Origin: Halomonas ventosae
Lineage (GTDB): Bacteria > Pseudomonadota > Gammaproteobacteria > Pseudomonadales > Halomonadaceae
Assembly (NCBI RefSeq): GCF_004361885.1
Contig: NZ_SNWH01000014.1
Location: 1 to 64,000, forward strand
Direction of reading: 5' to 3'
Length of the DNA stretch: 64,000 bases
Numbering within the stretch: position 1 is the first letter of the stretch; every line of letters begins with the position of its first letter. Below the pieces are notes generated by a model. It made no database searches. It saw nothing but the letters and a program-made list of their open reading frames with translations, and was not told where the DNA came from. Positions 24,607-33,521 of this stretch are shown piece after piece. The translations under genes and the position numbers were made by a program.

Positions 24607-26940
24607 TCAGCTCGCCAGTTGATCGCCGACCGGTAGGCGCCGGATGCGCTTGCCGGTGGCAGCGAAGATGGCGTTGCACAAGGCCGGCGCGACGGGGGGC
24701 AGGCCAGGCTCCCCCGCTCCGCCCATGGCGTCATCGGCGTTGTCGATCAGGTGGACGCGAACGACCTTGGGCGCGTCGGCCATCTGCGGGATCAGGTAGG
24801 TATCGAAGTTATCCTGCTGGGCGACCCCATCCTTAAAGGTCACCTCGCTCTTCAGGGCGACACCGATGCCCATCACGCAGGCGCCTTCCAGCTGCGAGCG
24901 GATTCGCTCCGGATTGGCCTGCGGCCCACAGTCGAAGGCGATATCCGCCCGGTGAATCGTCACCTTGCCTTTATCGTCAACTTCCACGTCAAAGACCACG
25001 GCTGTGTAGGAGACGAAGCTGTGATGGAAGGCGAGACCCAGTCCACGCCCTTTCTTTGTCTCACGGCCCCAACCAGCCTCTTTTGTGGCCCGCTCGATGA
25101 CCCTGCGCATGCGGGCGGTATCGATCGGATACAGGTCAGGGTCCTCGCCATAGTTCCAGCCGTCCCCCACGGTCAGGTTGTGAACTTCCCGGTCCGGCCC
25201 CAGCAGATCCAGCACAAAGTCCCGATGATCCTTGCCGGCCGCCACGGCCATTTCATGGGCAAAACTCTGAATGGCCCAGGCATGGGGCAGGTTGTACACC
25301 GAGCGGAACCAGCCGATGCGGACATAGGCCGGTGCCGGCGGGTTTTCCAGCCGGATGGCGGGAATGCTGAAGGGCATGGTATTGAAGCCCATGCCTAGTT
25401 CAAACTCCTGTATATGCTTTGGGTCCGGGGCAAACAGGGAGGCGATACTCGGAGACAGGGTACGGTGCCGCCAGCTGGTGGCCTTGCCCTGCGCATCCAG
25501 GCCGGCTTCCAGATGATCGACGGATACCGCGTGGAAGTAGCTGTGCTGGATATCGTCTTCCCGACTCCACTGCAACTTGATGGGCTGTCCCTCGAACTCC
25601 TTGGCCACCCGGGCCGCCTCGCTGACGAAATCCGGTTTGGATTTGCGCCCGAAACCACCGCCAAGCAGGGTCTGGTGAACGGTGACATTTTCTTTATCCA
25701 GCCCCAGTATGCCGGCAATGCCCTCTCGGGTTGCTCGCGGATTCTGAACAGGTGCCCAGGCTTCCGCCTTGCCAGCCTTGACTCTCACGACCGCCACCGG
25801 CGGCTCCATGGGAGACTGGGCCATGTGGGGCATGTAATAGGTCGCCGACACGCGCTTGTCCGCCTCTTTCAGGGCAGCCTCGATATCGCCTTTCTGGCGG
25901 ATGACCTTGCCGGGCGACTGGGCGGCCTTTTCCAGGGACTTGCAGTAGGCCTCCGAGGTGTAATCCGCATTGTCCCCGGCAGGCCCCATGTCCCATTCGA
26001 TCTTCAGCGCCTTGCGGCCCTGCATGGCGGCCCAGGTGTTGGACGCCACCACCGCCACACCACCGAGCGGTTTGAATGCCGCCGGTTGGCCGGTGCCTTC
26101 AATGCGAACCGTCTTCTTCACGCCCGCGACCTTCAGGGCCTCACTGTCATCGACGCTTTTAACTTTCGCGCCGTATACCGGTGGGCGGGCCACAACCGCA
26201 TACAGGGTATTATCCAGATCCACATCGGCGCCGAAGACCGCCTTGCCAGTGACGATGTCCTCGCCATCGATGGCCTTGGGATGGGCGGACTTCAGCTCGC
26301 CGTTGATCAGGCCGGACTCCTTGCCGATGAAGCGCAGTTCGCTGTCGGATTTCAGAACCAGCGCGTTACGGTCGGGGACATCCAGCTTTCGCGCAGCTTT
26401 TGCCAGCGCACCGAAGCCAAGCTCCTTGCCTGACGGCTCGTGAACTACCTTGTGGACCCCCGCCTTCACCTCATGAACGGGAACTCCCCACTGATTGGCG
26501 GCGGCCTGCTCGAGCATGAGTCGAGCGGCGGCGGCGGCACGGCGCATGGGATCGTACCAGTGGCGCATGCTGCGGGAGCCGTCGGTATTCTGGTTGCCGT
26601 ACTTGTCCTGGTCGGCATTCGCCTGCTGGACCCGAACCTGGCCCCAGTCCGCACCTAGTTCATCGGCGGCCACCATCACCAGGCTGGTGCGAATGCCCTG
26701 GCCCATCTCGGCCCGGTTGTTGACGATGGTTACCAGGCCTTCGGGATCGATGTGGATGAAGACGTTGGGGTTGTCCACCCAGCCGCCGGGCATGGCCCCG
26801 GCACCGAACTGGGCCTGTTCGCTGGCAAGTCCTAGATCCCAGCGGGCGGCCAGCAGCAAGGCGGAGGCCCCGGCCATTCCCTTCAAGAGACCGCGGCGGC
26901 TGACGTTGGCGAGCAGTAGTTTATCGTCTGATCGGTTCAT
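24607..26940 (-). CDS. Xanthine dehydrogenase-family molybdopterin subunit (IorB-like)
   Basis: Catalytic subunit of a molybdenum hydroxylase, 777 residues. A twin-arginine signal is visible at the N-terminus ([10 protein letters not shown]), so the complex is probably exported folded to the periplasm. The aldehyde oxidase/xanthine dehydrogenase molybdopterin-binding region has the motif [12 protein letters not shown] near residue 430. The catalytic glutamate is in [15 protein letters not shown] near the C-terminus. Size and split into two genes match isoquinoline 1-oxidoreductase (IorB) and related aldehyde dehydrogenases; the substrate is not known. The ATG overlaps the stop of the 2Fe-2S gene by 4 bases. 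Confidence 0.88.
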   Translation of the reverse strand: MNRSDDKLLLANVSRRGLLKGMAGASALLLAARWDLGLASEQAQFGAGAMPGGWVDNPNVFIHIDPEGLVTIVNNRAEMGQGIRTSLVMVAADELGADWGQVRVQQANADQDKYGNQNTDGSRSMRHWYDPMRRAAAAARLMLEQAAANQWGVPVHEVKAGVHKVVHEPSGKELGFGALAKAARKLDVPDRNALVLKSDSELRFIGKESGLINGELKSAHPKAIDGEDIVTGKAVFGADVDLDNTLYAVVARPPVYGAKVKSVDDSEALKVAGVKKTVRIEGTGQPAAFKPLGGVAVVASNTWAAMQGRKALKIEWDMGPAGDNADYTSEAYCKSLEKAAQSPGKVIRQKGDIEAALKEADKRVSATYYMPHMAQSPMEPPVAVVRVKAGKAEAWAPVQNPRATREGIAGILGLDKENVTVHQTLLGGGFGRKSKPDFVSEAARVAKEFEGQPIKLQWSREDDIQHSYFHAVSVDHLEAGLDAQGKATSWRHRTLSPSIASLFAPDPKHIQEFELGMGFNTMPFSIPAIRLENPPAPAYVRIGWFRSVYNLPHAWAIQSFAHEMAVAAGKDHRDFVLDLLGPDREVHNLTVGDGWNYGEDPDLYPIDTARMRRVIERATKEAGWGRETKKGRGLGLAFHHSFVSYTAVVFDVEVDDKGKVTIHRADIAFDCGPQANPERIRSQLEGACVMGIGVALKSEVTFKDGVAQQDNFDTYLIPQMADAPKVVRVHLIDNADDAMGGAGEPGLPPVAPALCNAIFAATGKRIRRLPVGDQLAS

Positions 26941-27401
26941 GAGCTGGTCTCCTCGTCCGCGGCCCGTTCGATGGCCGCCAGGATGCGATTGTAGGTACCG
27001 CAACGACACAGGTTGCCGGCCATGACATCGACGATTTGCTGAGTATCCGGCTTCGGCGTTTTCTTGAGCAGCGAGGTGGCATTCATGATCTGGCCTCCCT
27101 GGCAGTAACCGCACTGGGCCACGCCCAGGTCGAGCCAGGCCTGCTGCACCCGCTGGCCCACGGCGTCGTCGGCCACTCCTTCAATGGTGGTCACCTCGCG
27201 CCCCTGGACGGCGGAGACCGGCGTCACGCAGGAGCGCGTGGCCTGACCGGCCAGATGTACGGTACAAGCGCCACACTGGGCGATACCGCAGCCAAACTTG
27301 GTGCCCTTCAGGCCCGCCACGTCGCGTAGCGCCCAGAGCAGCGGCATGTTGTCTGGAACATCGAGTTCATGTTCCTGACCGTTGATCGTCAAGGTGACCA
27401 T
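26937..27401 (-). CDS. 2Fe-2S subunit of the molybdenum hydroxylase (IorA-like)
   Basis: A 154-residue electron-transfer subunit with two [2Fe-2S] clusters. The plant-ferredoxin type motif is GTKFGCGIAQCGACTVHLAG near residue 38. The second domain has CGYCQGGQIM and CRCGTYNRI. The start at 27401 (MVTLTINGQ) is preceded by CCAAGGAGAAACATC. It forms an overlapping pair with the large subunit. Electrons probably go to a cytochrome c, as no FAD subunit is encoded nearby. Confidence 0.93.
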   Translation of the reverse strand: MVTLTINGQEHELDVPDNMPLLWALRDVAGLKGTKFGCGIAQCGACTVHLAGQATRSCVTPVSAVQGREVTTIEGVADDAVGQRVQQAWLDLGVAQCGYCQGGQIMNATSLLKKTPKPDTQQIVDVMAGNLCRCGTYNRILAAIERAADEETSS

Positions 27402-27563
27402 GATGTTTCTCCTTGGTGGATGGGAGGCAGTAGCGCGAGCGCCGACACAATTGACCTTAACCACTCGCGGCCATTTCGTAACCAACGACAAGCAAGCAAT
27501 GTCAAAAGCAAAAGGCATACCCTCGGCCTGCCGATCAGAAAATGCCGTTATGAAAAACCCGTT

Positions 27564-28020
27564 TTAGTCATTGTTCTCACGCGAAGGGGGAGCCATGAAT
27601 TCGGGGCCCACCGGATTCTTGATGCATCGGCCAAGGATGTCATCCATGTCCTTGAACGCCTGCCGATCCAGCGACCAGCCCTCGATTTCGCTCACGGGAT
27701 CGAGCTGCTCCGGCCCGCAAGCCCCCCACAGCGCAGTGGTAACCTCTGAGTGGTCAACAAGCCAGCGCAGGGCCAAGGCGAGAACACTCTTACCGTAGCG
27801 TTCCCGGGCGAATCGGTCCAGTTCAGCCATGGCATCCAGACACTGGCGATAGCGCTCGCCCTGGAACTTGGAATCGTTCTTTCGCAGGTCATCACCAGTG
27901 AAATAAGTGTCTTCGCGCATCTTCCCGGTCTGCAAGCCCCGGCAGAGGCCGCCGTAGGTGATGGTGGCAATCCCGTTTTCAGGCAGTAGGGCAGAATCTG
28001 CTGCAGGCTGTGAAGGCATC
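27564..28020 (-). pseudogene. Decayed aldo/keto reductase (C-terminal remnant)
   Basis: About 140 residues matching only the C-terminal part of an aldo/keto reductase: GIATITYGGLCRG, ERYGKSVLALALRWLVDHSEVTTALWGA and PEQLDPVSEIEGWSLD. The first two thirds, including the catalytic Tyr/Lys/His, are missing. Just upstream, the frame shifts: LQQILPYC can be read in another frame and joins ENGIATITYG only if one base is restored. A stop codon then precedes LQQILPYC. It is therefore both truncated and frameshifted. Confidence 0.75.
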
Positions 28021-28178
28021 ACCGCTGAGCGCTTAGGGCCTGTTGACGTTTTTCCTGGGCACCTATCGGCAGCTGGCGAGGGCCATGAGGGGGATGGGTA
28101 TGATACCGGGCGGCCACCGCCCTCCCCGAGGCACATGCTAGACTGGGGGCTTTCATACTGATCGGGAACCGACGCTTC

Positions 28179-29765
28179 ATGTCCCTCGACGACCTACACC
28201 TCAACCTGCGCAACCTGACCCCGGACGATTATCCCCAGCTACAGGCGCTAATGGACCGGGTTTACGACGACATCGGCGGCGCCTGGCCAAAGGCGACCAT
28301 CCACAAGCTGATCAAGGAGTTCCCCGACGGGCAGATCGTCATCGAGGATGACGAGACCATCGTCGGCGTGGCGCTGACGGCGCTGGTCGACTACGACACC
28401 TTCTCCAACCCCCACCGCTACGACGACCTGATCGGTAAGCGCGAGACCATCCTCAACGAGCCCGATGGCGATGCCATGTACGGGCTCGACGTGCTGATCC
28501 ATCCGGACTATCGCGGCTACCGGCTGGGCCGGCGCCTCTACGAGGCGCGCAAGGAATTGTGTCGCTCCATGAACCTCAGGGCGATCCTGGCCGGCGGGCG
28601 CATCCCCCAGTACCACGAGCATGCCCACGAGCTCTCCCCGGCCGAGTACCTCGACAGGGTCGCTCGCAAGGAGATCCACGACCCCATCCTCTCCTTCCAA
28701 CTAGCCAATGACTTCCAGGTCAAGCGCCTGCTGCACAAGTACCTGCCGGAGGACCAGAAGTCCCAGGGCTACGCCACCTTGCTGGAGTGGAACAACATCC
28801 TCTACGAGCCGGCGGAGCGGGTGCTGGAGAACCGCCCCACCCAGGTGAGGGTGGGTGCGGTGCAGTGGCAGATGCGCGAGATCGACTCGGTGGAGGCGGT
28901 GCTGCAGCAGGTGGAGTACTTCGTCGATGCGCTGGCCGACTACCAGAGCGACTTCGCGGTCTTCCCGGAGCTGTTCAACGCGCCGTTGATGGGCCTTCAG
29001 GACCGTGCCGCCCAGCAGGATCAGATGGCCGCCATCCGTTTCCTGGCCGGCTTCACCGAGCAGTTCAAGACCGAGCTGTCGCGCATGGCGGTCTCCTACA
29101 ACATCAATATCATCGCCGGCTCGATGATCGAGGTGGGCGAGGACGAGCGCCTCTACAACATTGCCTACCTGTGCCATCGCGACGGCGAGATCGAGCGCCA
29201 GGCCAAGCTGCACATCACGCCCCAGGAGCGCCGCGACTGGGTGATCGAAGGCGGCGACGAACTGCTGGTGTTCCAGACCGATGCCGGCCGGGTGGGCATC
29301 CAGATCTGCTACGACGTGGAATTTCCCGAGCTTTCGCGGCTGCTCGCCGATCAGGACATGGACATCCTCTTCGTGCCCTTCTGGACCGATACCAAGAACG
29401 GCTACCTGCGGGTGCGCCACTGTGCTCAGGCCCGGGCCATCGAGAACGAATGCTACGTGGTGCTGTGCGGCAGCGTGGGCAACGTGCCTTCCATCGAGAA
29501 CATGGAGATCCAGTACGCCCAGTCGTCGGTCTTCTCGCCCTCGGACTTCGCCTTCCCCCACGATGCCGTGCTCTCCGAGACCACGCCCAACACCGAGATG
29601 ATCATGTTCTCGGACCTCGACCTGACCCGCCTGACCGTGGTGCGCGCCGAAGGCTCGGTGACCAACCTCAAGGATCGCCGCAAGGATCTCTTCGACCTGC
29701 GCTGGAGAGACTGGTCCTGGAAGTCCGGTAGCCGGCCAGCCGGGGCCAACCCGGAAGACGGCTGA
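28179..29765 (+). CDS. GNAT acetyltransferase/carbon-nitrogen hydrolase fusion
   Basis: A 528-residue two-domain protein. Residues 1-210 resemble a GNAT fold, with acetyl-CoA loop HPDYRGYRLGRRLYEARKEL near residue 110. Residues 222-510 form a nitrilase-superfamily amidase whose catalytic triad is readable as Glu264 (FPELF), Lys343 (AKLHITP) and Cys377 (QICYDVEFPEL). The fusion is widespread in bacteria, but its substrate is unknown to me. mtfA begins only 3 bases after the stop. Confidence 0.88.
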   Translation: MSLDDLHLNLRNLTPDDYPQLQALMDRVYDDIGGAWPKATIHKLIKEFPDGQIVIEDDETIVGVALTALVDYDTFSNPHRYDDLIGKRETILNEPDGDAMYGLDVLIHPDYRGYRLGRRLYEARKELCRSMNLRAILAGGRIPQYHEHAHELSPAEYLDRVARKEIHDPILSFQLANDFQVKRLLHKYLPEDQKSQGYATLLEWNNILYEPAERVLENRPTQVRVGAVQWQMREIDSVEAVLQQVEYFVDALADYQSDFAVFPELFNAPLMGLQDRAAQQDQMAAIRFLAGFTEQFKTELSRMAVSYNINIIAGSMIEVGEDERLYNIAYLCHRDGEIERQAKLHITPQERRDWVIEGGDELLVFQTDAGRVGIQICYDVEFPELSRLLADQDMDILFVPFWTDTKNGYLRVRHCAQARAIENECYVVLCGSVGNVPSIENMEIQYAQSSVFSPSDFAFPHDAVLSETTPNTEMIMFSDLDLTRLTVVRAEGSVTNLKDRRKDLFDLRWRDWSWKSGSRPAGANPEDG

Positions 29766-29768
29766 CCC

Positions 29769-30566
29769 ATGTTCGGCAAGCTATGGCGCCTGGGGCGGCG
29801 TGGTTTCGAGGCGCGCCACCCCTTTCCCGAAAAGAGTTGGCGCGAGGCCCGGGAGCGCGTGGCACTGCTCGCCGCGCTGTCCGACAAGCTGGCCGAGCGG
29901 CTCGGTCATCGCGCCTGGCGGTTCGTGCATGCCAAACGCCTGAGCCTGCATCCCGAACTCGCCGAAACCACCGAGTTCGATCCGCCCGCCCGGCTGGCCC
30001 TGGCGGCCCAGGTCTGCCTGCTGACGCTGGGCTGGGAGGAGGACGAGCACCGCGAGGCCTTCGCCAACGTCCACGAGATTCTGATCCTGCCTGAAGCCTT
30101 CCAGCGCCGGGTGGAAGAGATGGACGAGGCCGGTGTGGTCCATGCCTATGTCGACGAGCGCGCCGGCGAGACCTCCTACCAGGGGCCGGTGGTGGTTTCC
30201 TTTACCGATCTCATGGCCAGCGGTGACTTCACCGGCTTCAATGTGCTGATCCATGAGTTCGCCCACAAGCTCGACCTGGGCAATTCCCCAGAGGCGGATG
30301 GCTTCCCGCCACTCCCCCGGGAGATCGATCCGCAGGAGTGGCACCGCGTCTTCAGCGAGGTCTGGGAGGATCTTCAGGCCCGGCTCGCACGCGGCGAGCA
30401 GACGCCCATCAATGGCTATGCCGCCAGCCATCCGGCCGAATGCTTTGCAGTAGCCTGTGAATACTTCTTCACCGCCCCCGGCACCCTGCAGCTGGCCTAC
30501 CCGGCGCTCTTTGCGCTACTCTCGCGCTACTTTCGCCAGGCCCCCGATACCTCACGTCGCACCTAG
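29769..30566 (+). CDS. mtfA: MtfA-type zinc metallopeptidase
   Basis: A 265-residue cytosolic zinc peptidase of the MtfA (M90) family. The HExxH motif is HEFAHKLD at residues 162-169, and a downstream conserved glutamate lies in HPAECFAVACEYFF. In E. coli MtfA binds the repressor Mlc (DgsA) and modulates glucose PTS control; whether an Mlc target exists here is unknown. It follows the GNAT-hydrolase gene by 3 bases, so the two are probably co-transcribed. Confidence 0.9.
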   Translation: MFGKLWRLGRRGFEARHPFPEKSWREARERVALLAALSDKLAERLGHRAWRFVHAKRLSLHPELAETTEFDPPARLALAAQVCLLTLGWEEDEHREAFANVHEILILPEAFQRRVEEMDEAGVVHAYVDERAGETSYQGPVVVSFTDLMASGDFTGFNVLIHEFAHKLDLGNSPEADGFPPLPREIDPQEWHRVFSEVWEDLQARLARGEQTPINGYAASHPAECFAVACEYFFTAPGTLQLAYPALFALLSRYFRQAPDTSRRT

Positions 30567-30666
30567 CAGCACTCTTAAGTCTATGATAAGAATCGCCGCG
30601 TAGGATCGGGCGTGGCGCGCCCACGATTGACAAAGCACGATTGACAAAGAAAGAGAGACCGTCGTA

Positions 30667-31431
30667 GTGACTCCCCCTCTAGTATCCGTGATCATCCCCG
30701 CCCGGGACGAATCGGGCAACCTGCCAAGCTTGCTCGAGGAGATCGCCGTCGCCCTGGCTACCATCGATCATGAGGTGCTGATAGTGGATGATGCCTCCCA
30801 CGACGACAGCTGGGCGCTGCTCCTGGCGCGGGCCGCCGAGGATCACCGCCTGCGCCCGCTGCGTCATGCCCAGAGCGCCGGCCAGAGCACCTCGGTGTGG
30901 CAAGCAGCCCAGCTGGCGCGAGGTACCTGGCTGGCGACCCTGGATGGTGACGGCCAGAACGACCCTGCCGACCTGCCGAGCCTGATCGAGCGGGCGTGTC
31001 AGGGCGATGTCACCCTGGTCGCCGGTCATCGCATCACCCGCCATGACGACTGGCTCAAACGGCTCTCCTCGCGCATCGCCAATGCGGTGCGCGCCCGCCT
31101 ACTGAGGGATGACACACCGGATACCGGATGCGGTATCAAGGTGATCCAGCGTGACGCCTTCCTTCGCCTGCCCTACTTCAATCACATGCACCGCTTCCTG
31201 CCCGCCCTGGTGCTGGCCCAGGGCGGGCGCTGTGTCTCGCTGCCGGTCAACCACCGTCCGCGCGGCGCCGGCCGTTCCCACTACGGCCTCAACAACCGGC
31301 TATGGGCCGGGCTGATCGACATGGCCGGTGTGATGTGGCTGCGACGTCGCTCGTGTCTACCGGCAGTCATCGAGGAGTATCGTCCCGCGTCGCTGACATC
31401 AACCACCGAGGAGCAGGGGAACGAGCCATGA
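30667..31431 (+). CDS. Family 2 glycosyltransferase (polyprenyl-phosphate sugar synthase type)
   Basis: A 254-residue GT2 enzyme of the dolichyl-phosphate mannose synthase/ArnC group. It shows VSVIIPARDESGNLPSLLEEI at the N-terminus, IVDDASHDDSW and the metal-binding DGDGQNDPADLP. Unlike ArnC it lacks the two C-terminal membrane helices. The start appears to be GTG at 30667. It opens a cluster with a LABN protein and two GT39 enzymes and probably loads a sugar onto undecaprenyl phosphate. Confidence 0.88.
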   Translation: MTPPLVSVIIPARDESGNLPSLLEEIAVALATIDHEVLIVDDASHDDSWALLLARAAEDHRLRPLRHAQSAGQSTSVWQAAQLARGTWLATLDGDGQNDPADLPSLIERACQGDVTLVAGHRITRHDDWLKRLSSRIANAVRARLLRDDTPDTGCGIKVIQRDAFLRLPYFNHMHRFLPALVLAQGGRCVSLPVNHRPRGAGRSHYGLNNRLWAGLIDMAGVMWLRRRSCLPAVIEEYRPASLTSTTEEQGNEP

Positions 31432-31709
31432 ATGTGGAATGGGTATGGCTGGGGGTCGGCTTTCTCGGCCAGGCCCTGTTCTCGGCGCGCTTTCTTGTGC
31501 AGTGGTTGGCCAGTGAGCGAGCCCGGCGCAGCATCGTGCCGCGCGCCTTCTGGTTCTTCAGCCTGGCCGGCGGGGCGACCCTGCTGGCCTATGCCCTCTA
31601 TCGTCGCGACCCGGTATTCATCGCCGGCCAGGGCGCCGGGCTGTTCATCTATGCGCGCAATCTGATATTGATCCGCCGCGAGGTCCGAGAACAGCGAGCC
31701 AGGACATGA
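31428..31709 (+). CDS. Small membrane protein with a lipid-A-disaccharide synthase N-terminal (LABN) domain
   Basis: A 93-residue protein with about three helices matching the LABN domain: GFLGQALFSARFLVQWLASE and IVPRAFWFFSLAGGATLLAYA, then GQGAGLFIYARNLILI. Stand-alone LABN proteins commonly lie between a GT2 and a GT39 gene. They have been compared to small flippase-like subunits (ArnE/ArnF role), which is inference. It overlaps the GT2 stop and the next start by ATGA on each side. Confidence 0.88.
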   Translation: MNVEWVWLGVGFLGQALFSARFLVQWLASERARRSIVPRAFWFFSLAGGATLLAYALYRRDPVFIAGQGAGLFIYARNLILIRREVREQRART

Positions 31710-33457
31710 TCGACTTCCTCACACGCCACCCCGCTCCCCTGCCGCGCCCTGCCTACCTGCATCGCCTGCCGTCGCTGCACTGGCTCTGGCTGCTGGCGCT
31801 GGCCGCGCTGTTCCTGGGCATTGGAATGGGCCTTCGCGATCCCTGGCCCGCCGATGAGCCGCGCTTTGCCCTGAATGCCCTGGAGATGCTGAAGACCGGA
31901 CAATGGTGGATCCCCCATCGTGCCGGCGAACCCTATCCCGACAAGCCACCGATCTTCATGTGGGCCATGGCCGCCTCGATCCAGCTCACGGGATCGGTGC
32001 GCCTGGGCTTCCTGCTGCCTTCGCTGCTGGGCGCACTGGGCACCCTGGCGCTGGTCATGGACCTGGCCAACCGCCTCCACGGACGTCGCGTTGCGCTGCT
32101 CGCCGGCCTGGCTCTGCTCTCGAGCTTTCAGTTCGGGCTGCAGGCGCGTACCGCCCAGATCGATATGCTGGCTACCCTGTGGATCACCCTCGGCGCCTAC
32201 GGCATGTTGCGCCACGCGCTGCTCGGCCCCGCCCGGCGCTGGTGGTTCCTGGGTTGCGCCGGCATGGGTCTTGGCATTCTCACCAAGGGCGTGGGCTTCC
32301 TGCCGCTGCTGATGCTGCCCACCTGGGGACTGCTGGCCTGGCGACGGCAGGCCGTGCCGCTGGCCTGGAAGGACCTCGCCCTGGGCGTGGGCGTGATCCT
32401 CGGTGTCGTTGCGCTGTGGGTGGTACCGATGGCCCTCTACACCAGTTTCTCCGACGACCCGGCCCTGACGGCCTATCGCGACAACATCCTGTTCAAGCAG
32501 ACCGGCGAGCGCTATGCCGATTCCTGGCACCATGTGAAGCCTTGGTACTATTACCCACTCGAGGTGATTCCCTGGGCCTGGCTGCCGCTGGTGCTGGCGC
32601 TGCCCTGGCTGGTGCCCACCTGGTGGCATCGTACCCGGCGCCGCGATGCGCGGATCCTGCTGCCGCTCAGCGGCGTGCTGCTGGTAATCGTGTTCTTCTC
32701 GCTGTCACCGGGCAAGCGCGGTGTCTACCTGCTGCCCACCCTGCCGCTGCTGGTGCTGGCTTGTGCGCCGATGCTGCCCGGCCTGCTGTGTCGCCCGCGC
32801 CTGCACTGGCTGGGCGCTGGCGTGCTGGCCCTGTTCGCCGGCATGTTCCTCGCCGCCGGCGTGCTCGGCGCCCTGGGCCTTCCGGCCCTGGCACGCCTCG
32901 CCGAGCGCCACGCGGTCAGCCCCTGGGCCTGGTGGAGCCTGCTCGGGCTGATCGCCTTGGGGCTGCTGCTCTGGGGGCGAGCGCGACATGGCATGCTGGC
33001 CTTGGTCGGCTGGCTGGCGGTGTTCTGGCTGAGTTGGTCGACCTGGGGCTATCAGTTGATGGACCCGGCACGCTCGCCCCGGGACATGATGCAGCAGGCC
33101 GTCGCCATCACCGGCCCAGACGCCTGGCTGGCCATGCCGGCCTTCGATGAGGAGTTCCTGCTCCAGGCTCGCCAGCCGATGGTGCACTTCGGCTACCACA
33201 CGGCCGATGACGCTCAGTTTCAGCGGGCCTTTGCCTGGCTAGCCGATACGCCGGAAGATCGCTGGATGCTGGTGCCCCAGCATCGTGACGAGGAGATCGC
33301 CTGCGCAGACCTGACACGTGCCCGGGATCTCGGCGTGCAGAACAGCGAGGCCTGGTGGCTAATCCCGGGTACGGCCTTTGCTGGGTGTCCGGGGGATGCC
33401 GGGGCTGCGCCGCTGTATGTCGCGCCCACCACTCTGGACGCCGCTTCCGCTGAGTGA
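31706..33457 (+). CDS. ArnT-like family 39 glycosyltransferase (first copy)
   Basis: A 583-residue integral membrane transferase with about a dozen helices. The N-terminal loop carries the GT39/ArnT acidic motif, DPWPADEPRFALNALEM, the active-site Asp-Glu region, followed by PHRAGEPYPDKPPIFMW. A periplasmic C-terminal domain follows the helices. Such enzymes move a sugar from a polyprenyl phosphate onto lipid A or another surface acceptor on the periplasmic face. Whether it makes aminoarabinose lipid A is not shown; no arnA or arnB is nearby. Confidence 0.88.
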   Translation: MIDFLTRHPAPLPRPAYLHRLPSLHWLWLLALAALFLGIGMGLRDPWPADEPRFALNALEMLKTGQWWIPHRAGEPYPDKPPIFMWAMAASIQLTGSVRLGFLLPSLLGALGTLALVMDLANRLHGRRVALLAGLALLSSFQFGLQARTAQIDMLATLWITLGAYGMLRHALLGPARRWWFLGCAGMGLGILTKGVGFLPLLMLPTWGLLAWRRQAVPLAWKDLALGVGVILGVVALWVVPMALYTSFSDDPALTAYRDNILFKQTGERYADSWHHVKPWYYYPLEVIPWAWLPLVLALPWLVPTWWHRTRRRDARILLPLSGVLLVIVFFSLSPGKRGVYLLPTLPLLVLACAPMLPGLLCRPRLHWLGAGVLALFAGMFLAAGVLGALGLPALARLAERHAVSPWAWWSLLGLIALGLLLWGRARHGMLALVGWLAVFWLSWSTWGYQLMDPARSPRDMMQQAVAITGPDAWLAMPAFDEEFLLQARQPMVHFGYHTADDAQFQRAFAWLADTPEDRWMLVPQHRDEEIACADLTRARDLGVQNSEAWWLIPGTAFAGCPGDAGAAPLYVAPTTLDAASAE

Positions 33458-33521
33458 CACGACGCGCGCCTGACAGAAGCGGGAGAAAAACGGCAAAATG
33501 CGGACGAGGAGGAACACCGGG

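Noticed and set aside
28021-28178. IS end near the aldo/keto reductase remnant
   Set aside because: A GGGCCTGTTGACG stretch looked suggestive, but no partner inverted repeat or transposase trace was found.
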